64,000 nucleotides of DNA. It comes from Pseudanabaena sp. FACHB-2040 (lineage in GTDB: Bacteria > Cyanobacteriota > Cyanobacteriia > Phormidesmidales > Phormidesmidaceae). The notes under the pieces are model-generated. The model made no database searches and was not told the DNA's origin. It was given only the letters and a program-made list of their open reading frames with translations. The translations under genes and the position numbers were made by a program. Below are positions 18,728 to 26,612 of this stretch, piece by piece (the stretch's first letter is position 1; each line of letters starts with the position of its first letter). The DNA is taken from NCBI RefSeq assembly GCF_014696715.1, contig NZ_JACJQO010000022.1, forward strand, positions 434,001 through 498,000, read 5' to 3'.

Positions 18728-19633
18728 TTAACCCACTACTGAAACAGGGGACTGCAGGTCATTGAGCAGATTAAGCACATAGCGGTGCAGGCTCACTGCA
18801 CCTTGTTTTTGAGCGTGATAAGCAGCTGTCTGCAGATCTGCGATCGCACCCATCCGATCCCCCATATTCTGGCGGATCAATCCTCGCTTTAGGTAGGTGT
18901 GGCTGTGGCCCGGATCGAGCGCTAGCACCTGATCAAAGTTAGTGAGCGCCGCTGTCTCCTGTCCTAGGTAGTGGCAGGCACAAGCCCGGTTAAAATACGC
19001 TCGGGCATCGGCAGGGTTAAGTGCGATCGCATGGCCAAAGTCGTCAATCGCGGCATCTGGCCGGTCGATCAAAAGCAGAGTTAGGCCCCGGTCGTTATAG
19101 AGTGCCGCAAGTGAGTTGGAGTGGGTAGTGGCTGCAGCGCTGGCGGTCGCCAGCGCCCGATCAAAATCCCCTAGGGCAGCCGGAAAATCTTTCTCGGCCA
19201 TCCTCACTAGCCCCCGGTTGTAGAAACCTCGATAATCATTCGGCTGGCGGCGCAGAAAATCGCTGAAATCGCTGAGAGCGGTCTCGAAACTACCCTGCCG
19301 GTAATGCGCTAGGCCCCGGTTAAGCAGAGGCTCTGCAGCAGCTGTATCAATTTCTAATGCCTGGGTGCAGTCTGCGATCGCAGCTAAGTACTGGTTCATC
19401 TGCAGATTTGCTAGGCAGCGATTGGCATAGGCCGCAGCGGTTGGCTGCTGCTCAATAACCGCCGTGAAAACCGTGGCAGCCCGCTCATACTGCCCCTGCT
19501 CTAGCGCTCCAACGCCTAGCTCAAAAGGCGTGAGTGAAGCCACCGCTGCCTCCAGCCAGTGGCCCAGCGGCATCAGCCACACCAACACCCCAAGGCTAGC
19601 AGCAATCACTTTTGGCAATAGCGTGTGGAACAT
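18728..19633 (-). CDS. Tetratricopeptide-repeat protein
   Basis: About 301 aa from MFHTLLPKVIAASLG. An N-terminal hydrophobic segment (signal peptide or anchor) is followed by six or more TPR units from about residue 40 on, such as AAAYANRCLANLQMNQYLAA, AEPLLNRGLAHYRQGSFETA and ARAYFNRACACHYLGQETAA. TPR arrays mediate protein-protein contacts; the partner is unknown. The open frame extends to 19972, but that extension would overlap the divergent BlaI gene, so I take the ATG at 19633. The divergent neighbour encodes a BlaI-type repressor, which might also control this gene (inference from position). Confidence 0.85.
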   Translation of the reverse strand: MFHTLLPKVIAASLGVLVWLMPLGHWLEAAVASLTPFELGVGALEQGQYERAATVFTAVIEQQPTAAAYANRCLANLQMNQYLAAIADCTQALEIDTAAAEPLLNRGLAHYRQGSFETALSDFSDFLRRQPNDYRGFYNRGLVRMAEKDFPAALGDFDRALATASAAATTHSNSLAALYNDRGLTLLLIDRPDAAIDDFGHAIALNPADARAYFNRACACHYLGQETAALTNFDQVLALDPGHSHTYLKRGLIRQNMGDRMGAIADLQTAAYHAQKQGAVSLHRYVLNLLNDLQSPVSVVG

Positions 19634-19865
19634 CGGTACCTGCTTCCAGCAACAGAAAATCCCCGGCCCTAGAAAGCCGAGGGCGAACCGGAAAATTCTC
19701 CCCTCAAAGCCAATTACACAAGTCACCCTATCTTCTTGAATCGAGCCAATCAGATCAAAAGACACCCCGTCAAACATTACGAACTGCGAACCTAAGGGAT
19801 AGGCCCAAGCAGACAGACTCGATACACTGAGAACACTGACTTGTCGCTCCCTTAACCTGTTTGCT

Positions 19866-20294
19866 ATGGCACCCCTGCCCTTTAATCGACCCAAACAGCT
19901 CTCCCTAGGGCCATTAGAGTCAGAAATTCTGTCAATTCTGTGGGAGTTGGGTTCTGCTACTGCCAAAGACATTCACGATCGCATCCTCGACGATCCTGAT
20001 CGGGAACTGGCCTACCCCTCGGTAATGACCGTGCTGCAGCGGCTCCAGAAGAAGGGCTGGTTGAGTTGCGACCGCAGCCAGCGCACTTACCGCTGGTCAC
20101 CTGTCGTATCGCGGGAAGAGGCCACGATGCTACAGGCTCACCAGCACCTTCACACATTTCTAGCCGTTGGCAATCCAGACACTGTGGCTGCCTTTGCCGA
20201 TAGCCTGGATACAGCCAGCCTCGATCAGCTAGAAGCAATTGCCCAAAAAATCAAAGCAATGCGGCAGCGCCAGGAGGGCGACCATGCACAGTAG
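19866..20294 (+). CDS. BlaI/MecI/CopY family transcriptional repressor
   Basis: This 142-aa protein has a winged helix at about residues 12-85: LGPLESEILSILWELGSATA, then the recognition region ELAYPSVMTVLQRLQKKGWL and the wing RSQRTYRWSPVVSREE. The C-terminal helices would serve dimerisation. BlaI-type proteins repress their own operon and are released by cleavage or metal binding. The stop overlaps the start of the next gene, an M56 membrane protease, by 11 bases, the classical blaI-blaR1 pairing. No beta-lactamase gene is nearby, so the regulated target is unknown. Confidence 0.92.
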   Translation: MAPLPFNRPKQLSLGPLESEILSILWELGSATAKDIHDRILDDPDRELAYPSVMTVLQRLQKKGWLSCDRSQRTYRWSPVVSREEATMLQAHQHLHTFLAVGNPDTVAAFADSLDTASLDQLEAIAQKIKAMRQRQEGDHAQ

Positions 20295-21126
20295 TTTGAT
20301 GATGGTTGCAGTAGGCTGTGCCCTTTGGCTGCGGTGGCAGTGGCAGCCTACCCAGGCCCCTTGGGAGCAACGCTGGCAGAGAGCACTGGTGGCGTTTTGC
20401 CTGCCGCCGCTGCTGCTGTTTTCGATGGCGATAGCGGTGCTGCGCATGGGTCACCACGGCCAAATGCTGGGCCTGCCGGTCAGCCAGGCGGGCTGCTGGG
20501 TTGCTACTGGCATTCTGTTGGCAGGCCTGGGGCTGTTGGGGTATTTAGCGGGGCAAGGGGTGCGATCGCACCTCCACCTGCGTCGCTATCCCCAAGTTTT
20601 CCTGACGACAGGAGATACAGCTCGCTGCCTACCAACAGATTTGCCCTTTGCTGCCCAGGTCGGCTTCTGGCACTCTCAGCTGCTAGTGAGCCACGGATTG
20701 TTGGCCCACCTGACTCCGCAAGAACTAGAGGCCATACTGGCCCACGAACAGGCTCACCGGCACTACCGAGACACCTTTTGGTTTTTCTGGCTGGGGTGGG
20801 TGCGGCGCTTGACTGACTGGTTACCGCACACAGACACACTCTGGCAAGAGCTACTCCTGCTGAGAGAGCTACGGGCAGATCGCCAGGCGGCAGCTCAGGT
20901 AGATCCGCTCCTGCTAGCAGAACTGCTGGTAAAACTGGTTGCCTTTCCGCTCAACCAAGAAATTTTTGGACAAGTTGCCTTTAGCCAACCACTGTCTGCC
21001 AGCCGCCTAGAGCAACGCATTGAGGCCCTTCTATCCCAACCGCAACCCGGCCCAGCCCCTCACATTACTATCCCTTGGATTTTAATTTCCCTAGTACCTC
21101 TGGGAACAGTTTTACTGCATTCTTGA
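20284..21126 (+). CDS. M56 family (BlaR1-like) membrane metalloprotease
   Basis: About 280 aa from MHSSLMMVAVG. Three transmembrane helices are visible in the first 110 residues, and a final hydrophobic helix (ITIPWILISLVPLGTVLL) ends the protein. The zinc motif HEQAH (HExxH) lies in LEAILAHEQAHRHYRD, followed by LRELRADRQAA, which supplies the third ligand region of M56/M48 peptidases. It lacks the large penicillin-sensor domain of BlaR1. Coupled by overlap to the BlaI-like repressor upstream, it would cleave or control that repressor in response to an unknown signal (inference). Confidence 0.88.
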   Translation: MHSSLMMVAVGCALWLRWQWQPTQAPWEQRWQRALVAFCLPPLLLFSMAIAVLRMGHHGQMLGLPVSQAGCWVATGILLAGLGLLGYLAGQGVRSHLHLRRYPQVFLTTGDTARCLPTDLPFAAQVGFWHSQLLVSHGLLAHLTPQELEAILAHEQAHRHYRDTFWFFWLGWVRRLTDWLPHTDTLWQELLLLRELRADRQAAAQVDPLLLAELLVKLVAFPLNQEIFGQVAFSQPLSASRLEQRIEALLSQPQPGPAPHITIPWILISLVPLGTVLLHS

Positions 21127-21273
21127 AAGACATAGGATAGAGGGCAGAGAAATGCCAGAAATATAAAGGGTTAAGGGTACGGTCAGCCCCCCTATCGGAT
21201 CAGTTTTCTACACTGTTTTTAAGTTAGGAGGGCTGGCACTATAGAGGGTATAAACCTTCTGCGGCTGGTTCCC

Positions 21274-21564
21274 ATGAAAAACCCCTCTCAATCCTTCTAT
21301 ACCTGGTACAAAAATACACTTCGCAACGACAAGTACCGCTGGTTGGTTATTCTGGGTTCTCTGGCTTATCTAATCTCTCCGCTAGACATTTCCCCAGACT
21401 TTATTCCCATCATTGGTTGGATTGATGATGGCGTGGTAGCAACGCTGCTGGTGGCTGAAGTTTCGCAGATAGCAATGGAATTTCTCAAGAAGCGTGGCCG
21501 ATCCATCTCTACAGATCAGGCTGCTTCAATTGATGAGCCTGCAGTTACGGTAGAAGCTCGCTAA
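21274..21564 (+). CDS. DUF1232 (YkvA-like) membrane protein
   Basis: This 96-aa protein has the DUF1232 core RWLVILGSLAYLISPLDISP followed by DFIPIIGWIDDGVV. The pattern YLISPLD..PDFIP..G..DD is diagnostic for the family. One or two short hydrophobic segments are present and the C-terminus is polar. Function is unknown. It is followed by a clean terminator, so it is probably a single-gene unit; the upstream gap is 147 bp. Confidence 0.92.
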   Translation: MKNPSQSFYTWYKNTLRNDKYRWLVILGSLAYLISPLDISPDFIPIIGWIDDGVVATLLVAEVSQIAMEFLKKRGRSISTDQAASIDEPAVTVEAR

Positions 21565-21604
21565 ATCACTTTTCTTGTGCTGTTTGCATGAGATCCTTAA
21601 AACC

Positions 21605-21632
21605 AAGATCCTCGAATTCGAGGATCTTTTTT
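21605..21632 (+). terminator. Intrinsic terminator after the DUF1232 gene
   Basis: A perfect 24-bp palindrome (left half AAGATCCTCGAA) is followed directly by a T run. It lies 40 bp after the stop of the DUF1232 gene and ends 15 bp before the ATG I chose for the DNA glycosylase. This helps rule out the longer glycosylase ORF that would read through it. Confidence 0.85.
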
Positions 21633-21647
21633 ATTACCATTGTGTTC

Positions 21648-22208
21648 ATGATCATTCCCATTAAACCAAGCCGGGCTGAGATTCAAGCTGCATACGGTAA
21701 AACTGTGCCAGATGTCATTGCCCCTAATCTCAAGGTGCTTTTTTGCGGTATCAATGCCAGCCTCTACAGTGCCGTCGTTGGGCATCACTTCGCTCGTCCC
21801 GGAAACCGCTTTTGGAAAGCCCTACACGGGGCCGGATTTACTGATCGTTTGTTAAGCCCGTTTGAAGATGAGGAATTGCTAAGACGGGGCTACGGAGTGA
21901 CCAATATTGTCGATCGCGCGACTGCCAGAGCCGATGAACTAGACCCTACCGAGCTACTAGCTGGAAGAGATGCATTGGCCGCAAAGATCAGTCAATATCA
22001 GCCTCAGTGGTTGGCGGTGCTCGGCATCAGTGCTTATCGGGTTGCTTTCCAAGAGAAAAAAGCAGTCATAGGACCCCAGAAGACTACCCTAGGCGATACC
22101 AAAATTTGGGTGCTGCCCAATCCAAGCGGTCTCAACGCTCACTATCAGATACCCGCGCTGCAGCAGGTTTATCGAGAACTTCTAGAGGGGTTACAAACTT
22201 TGGCTTGA
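21648..22208 (+). CDS. mug: Mismatch-specific (G:T/U) DNA glycosylase, Mug-like
   Basis: This 186-aa protein of the uracil-DNA glycosylase superfamily removes U or T opposite G in base-excision repair. Motif 1 is FCGINASLYSAVVGHHFARPGN. Family 2 enzymes have GINPG at this site and here it reads GINAS. GNRFWKALHGAGF follows, and the second loop is VLPNPSGLNAHYQ. The product is cytoplasmic. The ATG at 21648 is preferred because the 20 upstream codons of the open frame lie in a transcription terminator. The gap to the next gene is 124 bp. Confidence 0.9.
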   Translation: MIIPIKPSRAEIQAAYGKTVPDVIAPNLKVLFCGINASLYSAVVGHHFARPGNRFWKALHGAGFTDRLLSPFEDEELLRRGYGVTNIVDRATARADELDPTELLAGRDALAAKISQYQPQWLAVLGISAYRVAFQEKKAVIGPQKTTLGDTKIWVLPNPSGLNAHYQIPALQQVYRELLEGLQTLA

Positions 22209-22332
22209 AAAGAGGTGCACTGGTCAGAGACCTGCCCTTGGGACCATCACGCTGCTTATCCTCATGGCCACAGCCACCCGGCTCAGAAGTCATAATGACA
22301 GGCATAGAGCAATAAATCTTCAAGGAGTGGCT

Positions 22333-22695
22333 ATGGCTGCACGGAACGTTTTAGATAGCGAGCTAGAGTGCTGCTGCACCTCCCCTATGACCGGCTTTTA
22401 CCGGGATGGCTTCTGCAATACAGGCGGTGGTGACGTTGGCACTCACGTAGTCTGTGCTCAGATGACAGAAGAGTTCCTAACGTTTACTCGAGATAGAGGA
22501 AACGATCTCTCAACCCCTATTCCCGCCTTTAACTTTCCAGGGTTGAAGCCCGGCGATCGCTGGTGCCTTTGTGCCTCCCGCTGGAAAGAAGCCCTAGATG
22601 CCGGAGTTGCTCCCCCAGTTGTGCTAGAAGCAACCCATGCCCTCGCCTTAGAATATGTCTCTCTAAGCGAGCTAAAGCAGCAGGCTCTGAAATAG
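22333..22695 (+). CDS. DUF2237 family protein
   Basis: This 120-aa protein starts MAARNVLDSELECCC. Conserved features are TGFYRDGFCNTGGGDVGTH, VCAQMTEEFLTFT, FPGLKPGDRWCLCASRWKEA and HALALEYVSLSELK. This is the DUF2237 family, widespread in bacteria and with no established function. Several cysteines are conserved, which may point to metal binding or redox (inference). The ribosome site AAGGAG lies at 22322, 6 bases before the ATG, and decides the start over an upstream in-frame codon. Confidence 0.92.
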   Translation: MAARNVLDSELECCCTSPMTGFYRDGFCNTGGGDVGTHVVCAQMTEEFLTFTRDRGNDLSTPIPAFNFPGLKPGDRWCLCASRWKEALDAGVAPPVVLEATHALALEYVSLSELKQQALK

Positions 22696-22697
22696 CG

Positions 22698-23024
22698 CTA
22701 AACCACCCTGACAGCTGTGCCGCTGACGGCGACCATCAGCATATTGCCGCCGTTATTGATCTCTAGCGATTCATAGTCAACGTCGATTGCAATAATGGCA
22801 TTAGCCCCCATCTCCTTAGCCGCCTGCGTCATTTCCTGAAGCGCGGTTGTTCGGGCCTGCCGCAACGATTTCTCATATCCTGCCGAGCGACCCCCCACAA
22901 TATCTCGCACGCCCGCAAAAAAATCTTTGAAGATATTTGCGCCAAGAATAGCTTCTCCATTCACGAGGCCACAGTACTCAACAATCTCTCGGCCTTCCAC
23001 ATTTGGGCCAGTGGTCAAAATCAT
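22698..23024 (-). CDS. YbjQ/UPF0145 family protein
   Basis: This 108-aa protein starts [20 protein letters not shown]. It has the family pattern [23 protein letters not shown], then [24 protein letters not shown]-like (here [13 protein letters not shown]) and [11 protein letters not shown] at the C-terminus. UPF0145 proteins form a pentameric fold sometimes called a heavy-metal-binding domain; the role is unknown. It is convergent with the DUF2237 gene (2 bp apart) and 33 bp downstream of nadC on the same strand, so it may be co-transcribed with nadC. Confidence 0.92.
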   Translation of the reverse strand: MILTTGPNVEGREIVEYCGLVNGEAILGANIFKDFFAGVRDIVGGRSAGYEKSLRQARTTALQEMTQAAKEMGANAIIAIDVDYESLEINNGGNMLMVAVSGTAVRVV

Positions 23025-23057
23025 AGGGCGTCCTCTCAACAGTTTCTACTTCCTGTT

Positions 23058-23906
23058 TTAACTCAGCCTCATACTCAAATCCAGCCAGGTTGAGCGGGTA
23101 ATTGGCGCACTGCTGGAGATGTAATCTACCCCTGTTTCGGCAACTGCCCGAATAGTCTCAAGCGTAATATTGCCAGATGCCTCAATCTTGACTCGGTCAC
23201 CAGCCCGGCGGATGTGCTGCACAGCTTCCTGCATCTGGGCCAGTGGCATGTTGTCGAGCATGATGATGTCTGCCCCGCCCGCCAGCGCCTCCTCAACCTG
23301 GCCCAAAGATTCGGTTTCGACCTCAATCGTGAGCGGGTAGGGAATGCTGCGACGAATCTGGGCGATGGCGGTCCCGATCCCACCAGCGGCGGCAATATGG
23401 TTGTCTTTGATCATCACTCCGTCGTCAAGACCCAGCCGATGATTTCTGGCTCCACCCACGAGGGTTGCATACTTCTCTAGCAGCCTCAACCCGGGGGTGG
23501 TTTTGCGCGTATCGACCAACTCGGCAGGTAAATCTGCGATCTGGTCTACGTATTTGCGGGTCAGCGTAGCAACACCGCTAAGACGCATCACCAGGTTCAA
23601 AGCGACCCGCTCCCCGGTCAGCAATGCCCCTAACGGCCCTTTGATTTGGGCAATCTCGGTACGACAGGCACAAAAGCTGCCATCACTCACCAAGGGCACA
23701 AACTCCACTTGGCTGTCTAACAGCTGAAAAACCCGCTGAGCCACAGGTAGCCCGGCTACGATTCCCGCCTCCTTAGCTAGCCATAGAGCAGAACCAGGTT
23801 GATTTGCGATCGCACCCAAACCGCCGGTCGTGCGATCGCCTCGCCCAATGTCCTCCCTCAGCCAAGTCTCCAGCATGGGATCTAGCACAATTGCAGGCGG
23901 CAGCAT
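23058..23906 (-). CDS. nadC: Nicotinate-nucleotide pyrophosphorylase (quinolinate phosphoribosyltransferase)
   Basis: NadC converts quinolinate and PRPP to nicotinate mononucleotide in de novo NAD synthesis. The protein is 282 aa. Signatures are LREDIGRGDRTTGG at the N-terminus, LVDTRKTTPGLRLLEKYATLVGG (PRPP/quinolinate site; Arg-Lys-Thr), HRLGLDDGVMIKDNHI, EVETESLGQVEEAL, IMLDNMP and IEASGNITLETIRAVAETGVD. All are as expected for the family. The gene is likely first of a two-gene unit with the UPF0145 gene. Confidence 0.97.
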   Translation of the reverse strand: MLPPAIVLDPMLETWLREDIGRGDRTTGGLGAIANQPGSALWLAKEAGIVAGLPVAQRVFQLLDSQVEFVPLVSDGSFCACRTEIAQIKGPLGALLTGERVALNLVMRLSGVATLTRKYVDQIADLPAELVDTRKTTPGLRLLEKYATLVGGARNHRLGLDDGVMIKDNHIAAAGGIGTAIAQIRRSIPYPLTIEVETESLGQVEEALAGGADIIMLDNMPLAQMQEAVQHIRRAGDRVKIEASGNITLETIRAVAETGVDYISSSAPITRSTWLDLSMRLS

Positions 23907-24098
23907 AGTTCATTTCTCAGGCACACTCCTCTTCCAGCATAGGCAAGGAGAATCAACTGCCGAAGAGGGTACAGCTAAAAAGACCTCATTCAGCCCCCCA
24001 ACCTCAGATCCATATGCTATCTTGATTATTAATGCTGTCGAAGCTCAGCAGAGTGTCTCTTCAGATTCAACCGTTCAGGAATCAAGGAGGTGATGCCC
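23907..24098. other. Intergenic region upstream of nadC and of the phhB leader
   Basis: This 192-bp region separates divergent transcription units. It should contain the nadC promoter on one strand and a promoter for the phhB leader region on the other. The plus strand reads TATGCTATCTTGATTATTAA around 24012-24031, AT-rich and suited to a -10 element, but I cannot assign hexamers firmly. No ORF is supported here. Confidence 0.4.
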
Positions 24099-24312
24099 AT
24101 GCAAGAAAGTAGTAAATGCATGGGTCTTCTGGTTGTAGCTAGCCGGCTGTGCGCCGGGGCTGATCTCTAGGAAGTTAATGCTTATTTCTTCGGAAATAGC
24201 ATCTGCTTTTAAAGCTGACTGATTAGGGTTCCTTCCGGCAGTCAGGCTCAACCTAAGACCCGCTAGACCGCTCCCATCGATGAAGGTAGTACCTTCCCCC
24301 GATGGGAGCGGA
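24096..24312 (+). promoter_or_regulatory. Row of five hairpins upstream of phhB (candidate structured leader RNA)
   Basis: Five local inverted repeats occur in sequence: CCCATGCA/TGCATGGG (24096-24124), CCGGC/GCCGG (about 24143-24157), a UUCG-loop stem TGCTTATTTC/GAAATAGCA with one bulge (24179-24201), CTGACTG/CAGTCAG (24215-24245), and a 12-bp perfect stem CCGCTCCCATCG/CGATGGGAGCGG (24268-24311) with an inner GAAGGTA/TACCTTC stem. The last is followed by ATAGTCTTTTAAAGG and lies 62 bp before phhB. I could not match the set to a known riboswitch, 6S, SRP, tmRNA or RNase P RNA. Confidence 0.5.
24099..24170 (+). CDS. Possible 23-codon leader ORF with perfect Shine-Dalgarno
   Basis: A 23-aa ORF starts MQESSKCMGLL and ends with CAGADL. 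It is preceded by AAGGAGGTGAT at 24084-24094, which matches all 11 bases complementary to the usual 3' end of 16S rRNA, with 4 bases left before the ATG. The start codon lies within the left arm of a hairpin (24096-24124). I do not recognise the peptide. It stops 203 bp before phhB on the same strand. It could be a leader peptide, a microprotein or a chance ORF in a structured RNA. Confidence 0.35.
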   Translation: MQESSKCMGLLVVASRLCAGADL

Positions 24313-24373
24313 TAGTCTTTTAAAGGCTTTTCCTCTAAAGCACGTACTGCATGCCCAATCAAGAGGGTTTTTG

Positions 24374-24655
24374 ATGGCCAAGCCCCTAAGTGAAACCGAA
24401 GTTCAACTGAAGCTCAGCCAGCTGACTGATTGGATCCTTGAAGGCAAAATAATCAAGACCACCCGCACCTTCACAGACTTCGTTGAAGCCGTAAGCTTTG
24501 TCAATCGACTAGTCGAACCAGCCGAAGCGGCAGGGCATCACCCCGACATTGCTATTTCCTACAACCAAGTCACGATTAGCCTCACCACTCACGATGCCGG
24601 TGGCCTAACAGAGCAAGACTTCGCAATGGCCGAGACCCTTTCCAAGCTTGTCTAA
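24374..24655 (+). CDS. phhB: Pterin-4-alpha-carbinolamine dehydratase
   Basis: This 93-aa protein starts MAKPLSETEVQLKLSQL. The family motif EAAGHHPDIAISYNQVTISL (His-His-Pro and surrounding residues) and THDAGGLTEQDFAMA are present. The enzyme dehydrates 4a-hydroxytetrahydropterin; in photosynthetic organisms members also act as RuBisCO assembly-like factors (RAF domain), so the role may not be pterin recycling. The ATG at 24374 starts the conserved region; the open frame from 24302 would begin inside the large hairpin. Confidence 0.92.
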   Translation: MAKPLSETEVQLKLSQLTDWILEGKIIKTTRTFTDFVEAVSFVNRLVEPAEAAGHHPDIAISYNQVTISLTTHDAGGLTEQDFAMAETLSKLV

Positions 24656-24914
24656 CAAAACCCGCAGCCAATCAAGTTACAAGAAAAAGGTCAGGAACTT
24701 CACGGCTTTTTAGGCAGTCAAAAATTTCAGCGATGAATCTATAGCCTAGCCGGAAGTGATCTGTTAATATCAGCATGAGTAACTTCATGGCAGGAAATCT
24801 GGGTTAGCCCTAAAGCCTGTCAGGCAGTGTTCATAGGGACTTCCGTTTGCTCTTTGGCTACAGTCACAGATGTCAAGCTTCCCTTGTATAAGGTGTGAGG
24901 AGAGATCAAAACCA

Positions 24915-26498
24915 ATGTCTAAACTTCTTTGGAAATCTTTGCTGGCTGCTCCGGCTGCACTAGGCGCTGCGCTAGCTGTATCAGGTTCCGCTGTAGCTGT
25001 TGAAGCTGCTGCTATTGAGTTCGCTACCGAAACCGCTCCTGTTGAGCTGGCTACTGAAGTAGCTCCCGTTGAGCTGGCTACCGAAGCGGCTCCTGTTCAA
25101 CTCGCTGCTGCTGCTGCACCGGTCGAGTCTGTTGTTGGCGTTGATGCGCTAAATCAGCCCGTTCAACTGGCTCAGATCACCAGCGTTAACCAGCTGACTG
25201 ATGTTCTGCCAACCGACTGGGCTTTCCAAGCGCTGCAGAGCCTGGTTGAGCAGTATGGCTGTATTCAGGGCTACCCTGACCGTACCTATCGCGGTAATGC
25301 GTCCCTGACCCGTTATGAATTTGCTGCTGGTCTAAACGCCTGCTTAGACGTCATCGCCCAGCTAGTAGCTACTGGCATCAACCCCGATGACCTAGCAACC
25401 ATTCGTCGCTTGCAGGAAGAGTTTCAGGCTGAACTGAACACCCTGCGCGGTCGCGTCGATGCTCTGGAAGCTGACGTAGCTGAACTGGAAGCTAACCAGT
25501 TCTCTACCACCACCAAACTGCGTGGTCAAGTCGACTTCCACCTCGCTACCCCCTTCGATACCATTCCTGGCGTTGAAGACAGCACCAACTTCAACTCTCG
25601 AGCTCGTCTAAACTTCGACACCAGCTTCACTGGCGAAGATCGTCTGCGAGTTCGTCTCCAGGCTTCTTCTGGTGATTTGCCTCTGGGCGATATTGGTGGT
25701 TTCAACAACGTTTCTGGTCTGCAGGGCGAAGGCGTCCTTGACCTGCGGGTTGATGACTTCTACTACGCCTTCCCCGTCGGCAACCGCATCGACGTAACCT
25801 TGGCTGCTAACTCCCTGTCCGTTGACGACGTTCTGCGGGAAATCACCCCCTTCGGCAACGGCGTTGCTGATGCTGCTGGTCCTCAGTACCTAGATGCTGG
25901 CATGGGCGGCGGTGCAGGTGTCGGTCTGAGCTTTGCCTTCACTGACAGCATCATCCTTGATGCGCTATACACGGTTAACACTGCTGGTGCTCGTTCCCCC
26001 AGCATCGGTGTCTTCCGGGGTACCAATGAACTGGGTCCAAGCCAAGCCTACGGAGCTCAGCTAAGCTTCATTCCTGAAGGCTTCCTGAGCCTTGCTGCAA
26101 CCTACCTTCACAGTGATGGTGGTCAGGTCTTCCAAGGAGTCGGCACTGGTAAGGCAGTTGACACCTATGGTGGTCAAGTCAACCTGAACTTTGGCGGCTT
26201 CAACATTGGCGGTAGCGCCGGCTTCGTCAACTTTGATGGTGGCGACGACTTCATTTGGAATGCAGGTGTTGTCTTCGATGACTTCTTTGCTGAAGGTGCT
26301 CAGCTGGGTATCTACGGCGGTCAGGCTCCCCAACTGATTGGCTCAGTTGACAACCCCTTCTACATTGAAGGTTTCCTGAACGTTCCCTTCAATGAATTCC
26401 TGACCATTACTCCTTCTGTCATCTATGCTGACTACAACAACGGCCTAGCTGACGAAACCCTGATCTATGGTGTAATCCGCACTACCTTCCGCTTCTAA
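24915..26498 (+). CDS. SLH-domain outer-membrane porin (OprB/iron-uptake-porin type)
   Basis: This 527-aa protein has a signal peptide (MSKLLWKSLLAAPAALGAAL) and then a four-copy 9-residue repeat at about residues 34-69. An S-layer homology domain follows at about 90-150 (DWAFQALQSLVEQYGCIQGY then TRYEFAAGLNACLD), then a short coiled coil (RLQEEFQAELNTLRGRVDAL). A carboxylate-selective-porin-like beta barrel runs to the end and finishes in phenylalanine, as outer-membrane proteins do. It would span the outer membrane and anchor to peptidoglycan through the SLH domain. Codon choice is uniform, as in a highly expressed gene. The start at 24915 is favoured by the signal peptide. Confidence 0.93.
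   Translation: MSKLLWKSLLAAPAALGAALAVSGSAVAVEAAAIEFATETAPVELATEVAPVELATEAAPVQLAAAAAPVESVVGVDALNQPVQLAQITSVNQLTDVLPTDWAFQALQSLVEQYGCIQGYPDRTYRGNASLTRYEFAAGLNACLDVIAQLVATGINPDDLATIRRLQEEFQAELNTLRGRVDALEADVAELEANQFSTTTKLRGQVDFHLATPFDTIPGVEDSTNFNSRARLNFDTSFTGEDRLRVRLQASSGDLPLGDIGGFNNVSGLQGEGVLDLRVDDFYYAFPVGNRIDVTLAANSLSVDDVLREITPFGNGVADAAGPQYLDAGMGGGAGVGLSFAFTDSIILDALYTVNTAGARSPSIGVFRGTNELGPSQAYGAQLSFIPEGFLSLAATYLHSDGGQVFQGVGTGKAVDTYGGQVNLNFGGFNIGGSAGFVNFDGGDDFIWNAGVVFDDFFAEGAQLGIYGGQAPQLIGSVDNPFYIEGFLNVPFNEFLTITPSVIYADYNNGLADETLIYGVIRTTFRF
25014..25121 (+). repeat. Four tandem 27-bp repeats in the porin gene
   Basis: Four consecutive 27-bp units encode IEFATETAP, VELATEVAP, VELATEAAP and VQLAAAAAP just after the signal peptide. 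The units are similar in DNA as well as in protein (GTTGAGCTGGCTAC recurs). This is an Ala/Glu/Pro-rich spacer between the signal and the SLH domain. Confidence 0.85.
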
Positions 26499-26523
26499 GG
26501 TTATCAACTCCCTTAGTTAGCTA

Positions 26524-26560
26524 AAGAACGGGCCTCAACTAAAAGTTGAGGCCCGTTCTT
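26524..26560 (+). terminator. Strong intrinsic terminator after the porin gene
   Basis: A 17-bp perfect stem (AAGAACGGGCCTCAACT and its complement) with a 3-base loop starts 26 bp after the porin stop and is followed by CTTGTTT on the plus strand. Confidence 0.9.
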
Positions 26561-26612
26561 CTTGTTTAGAGGAGCTCACTAAAAAGCACTCACCCCTTAA
26601 GTTGAGAAAACA

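Noticed and set aside
19800-19865. BlaI operator in the TPR-BlaI gap
   Set aside because: Two ACACTGA words occur 10 bp apart, but they are direct repeats and do not form the palindrome expected of BlaI sites.
24075-24362. 95-codon minus-strand ORF across the phhB leader
   Set aside because: It runs through the hairpin region, lacks a ribosome site and is not similar to known proteins; the plus-strand signals are stronger.
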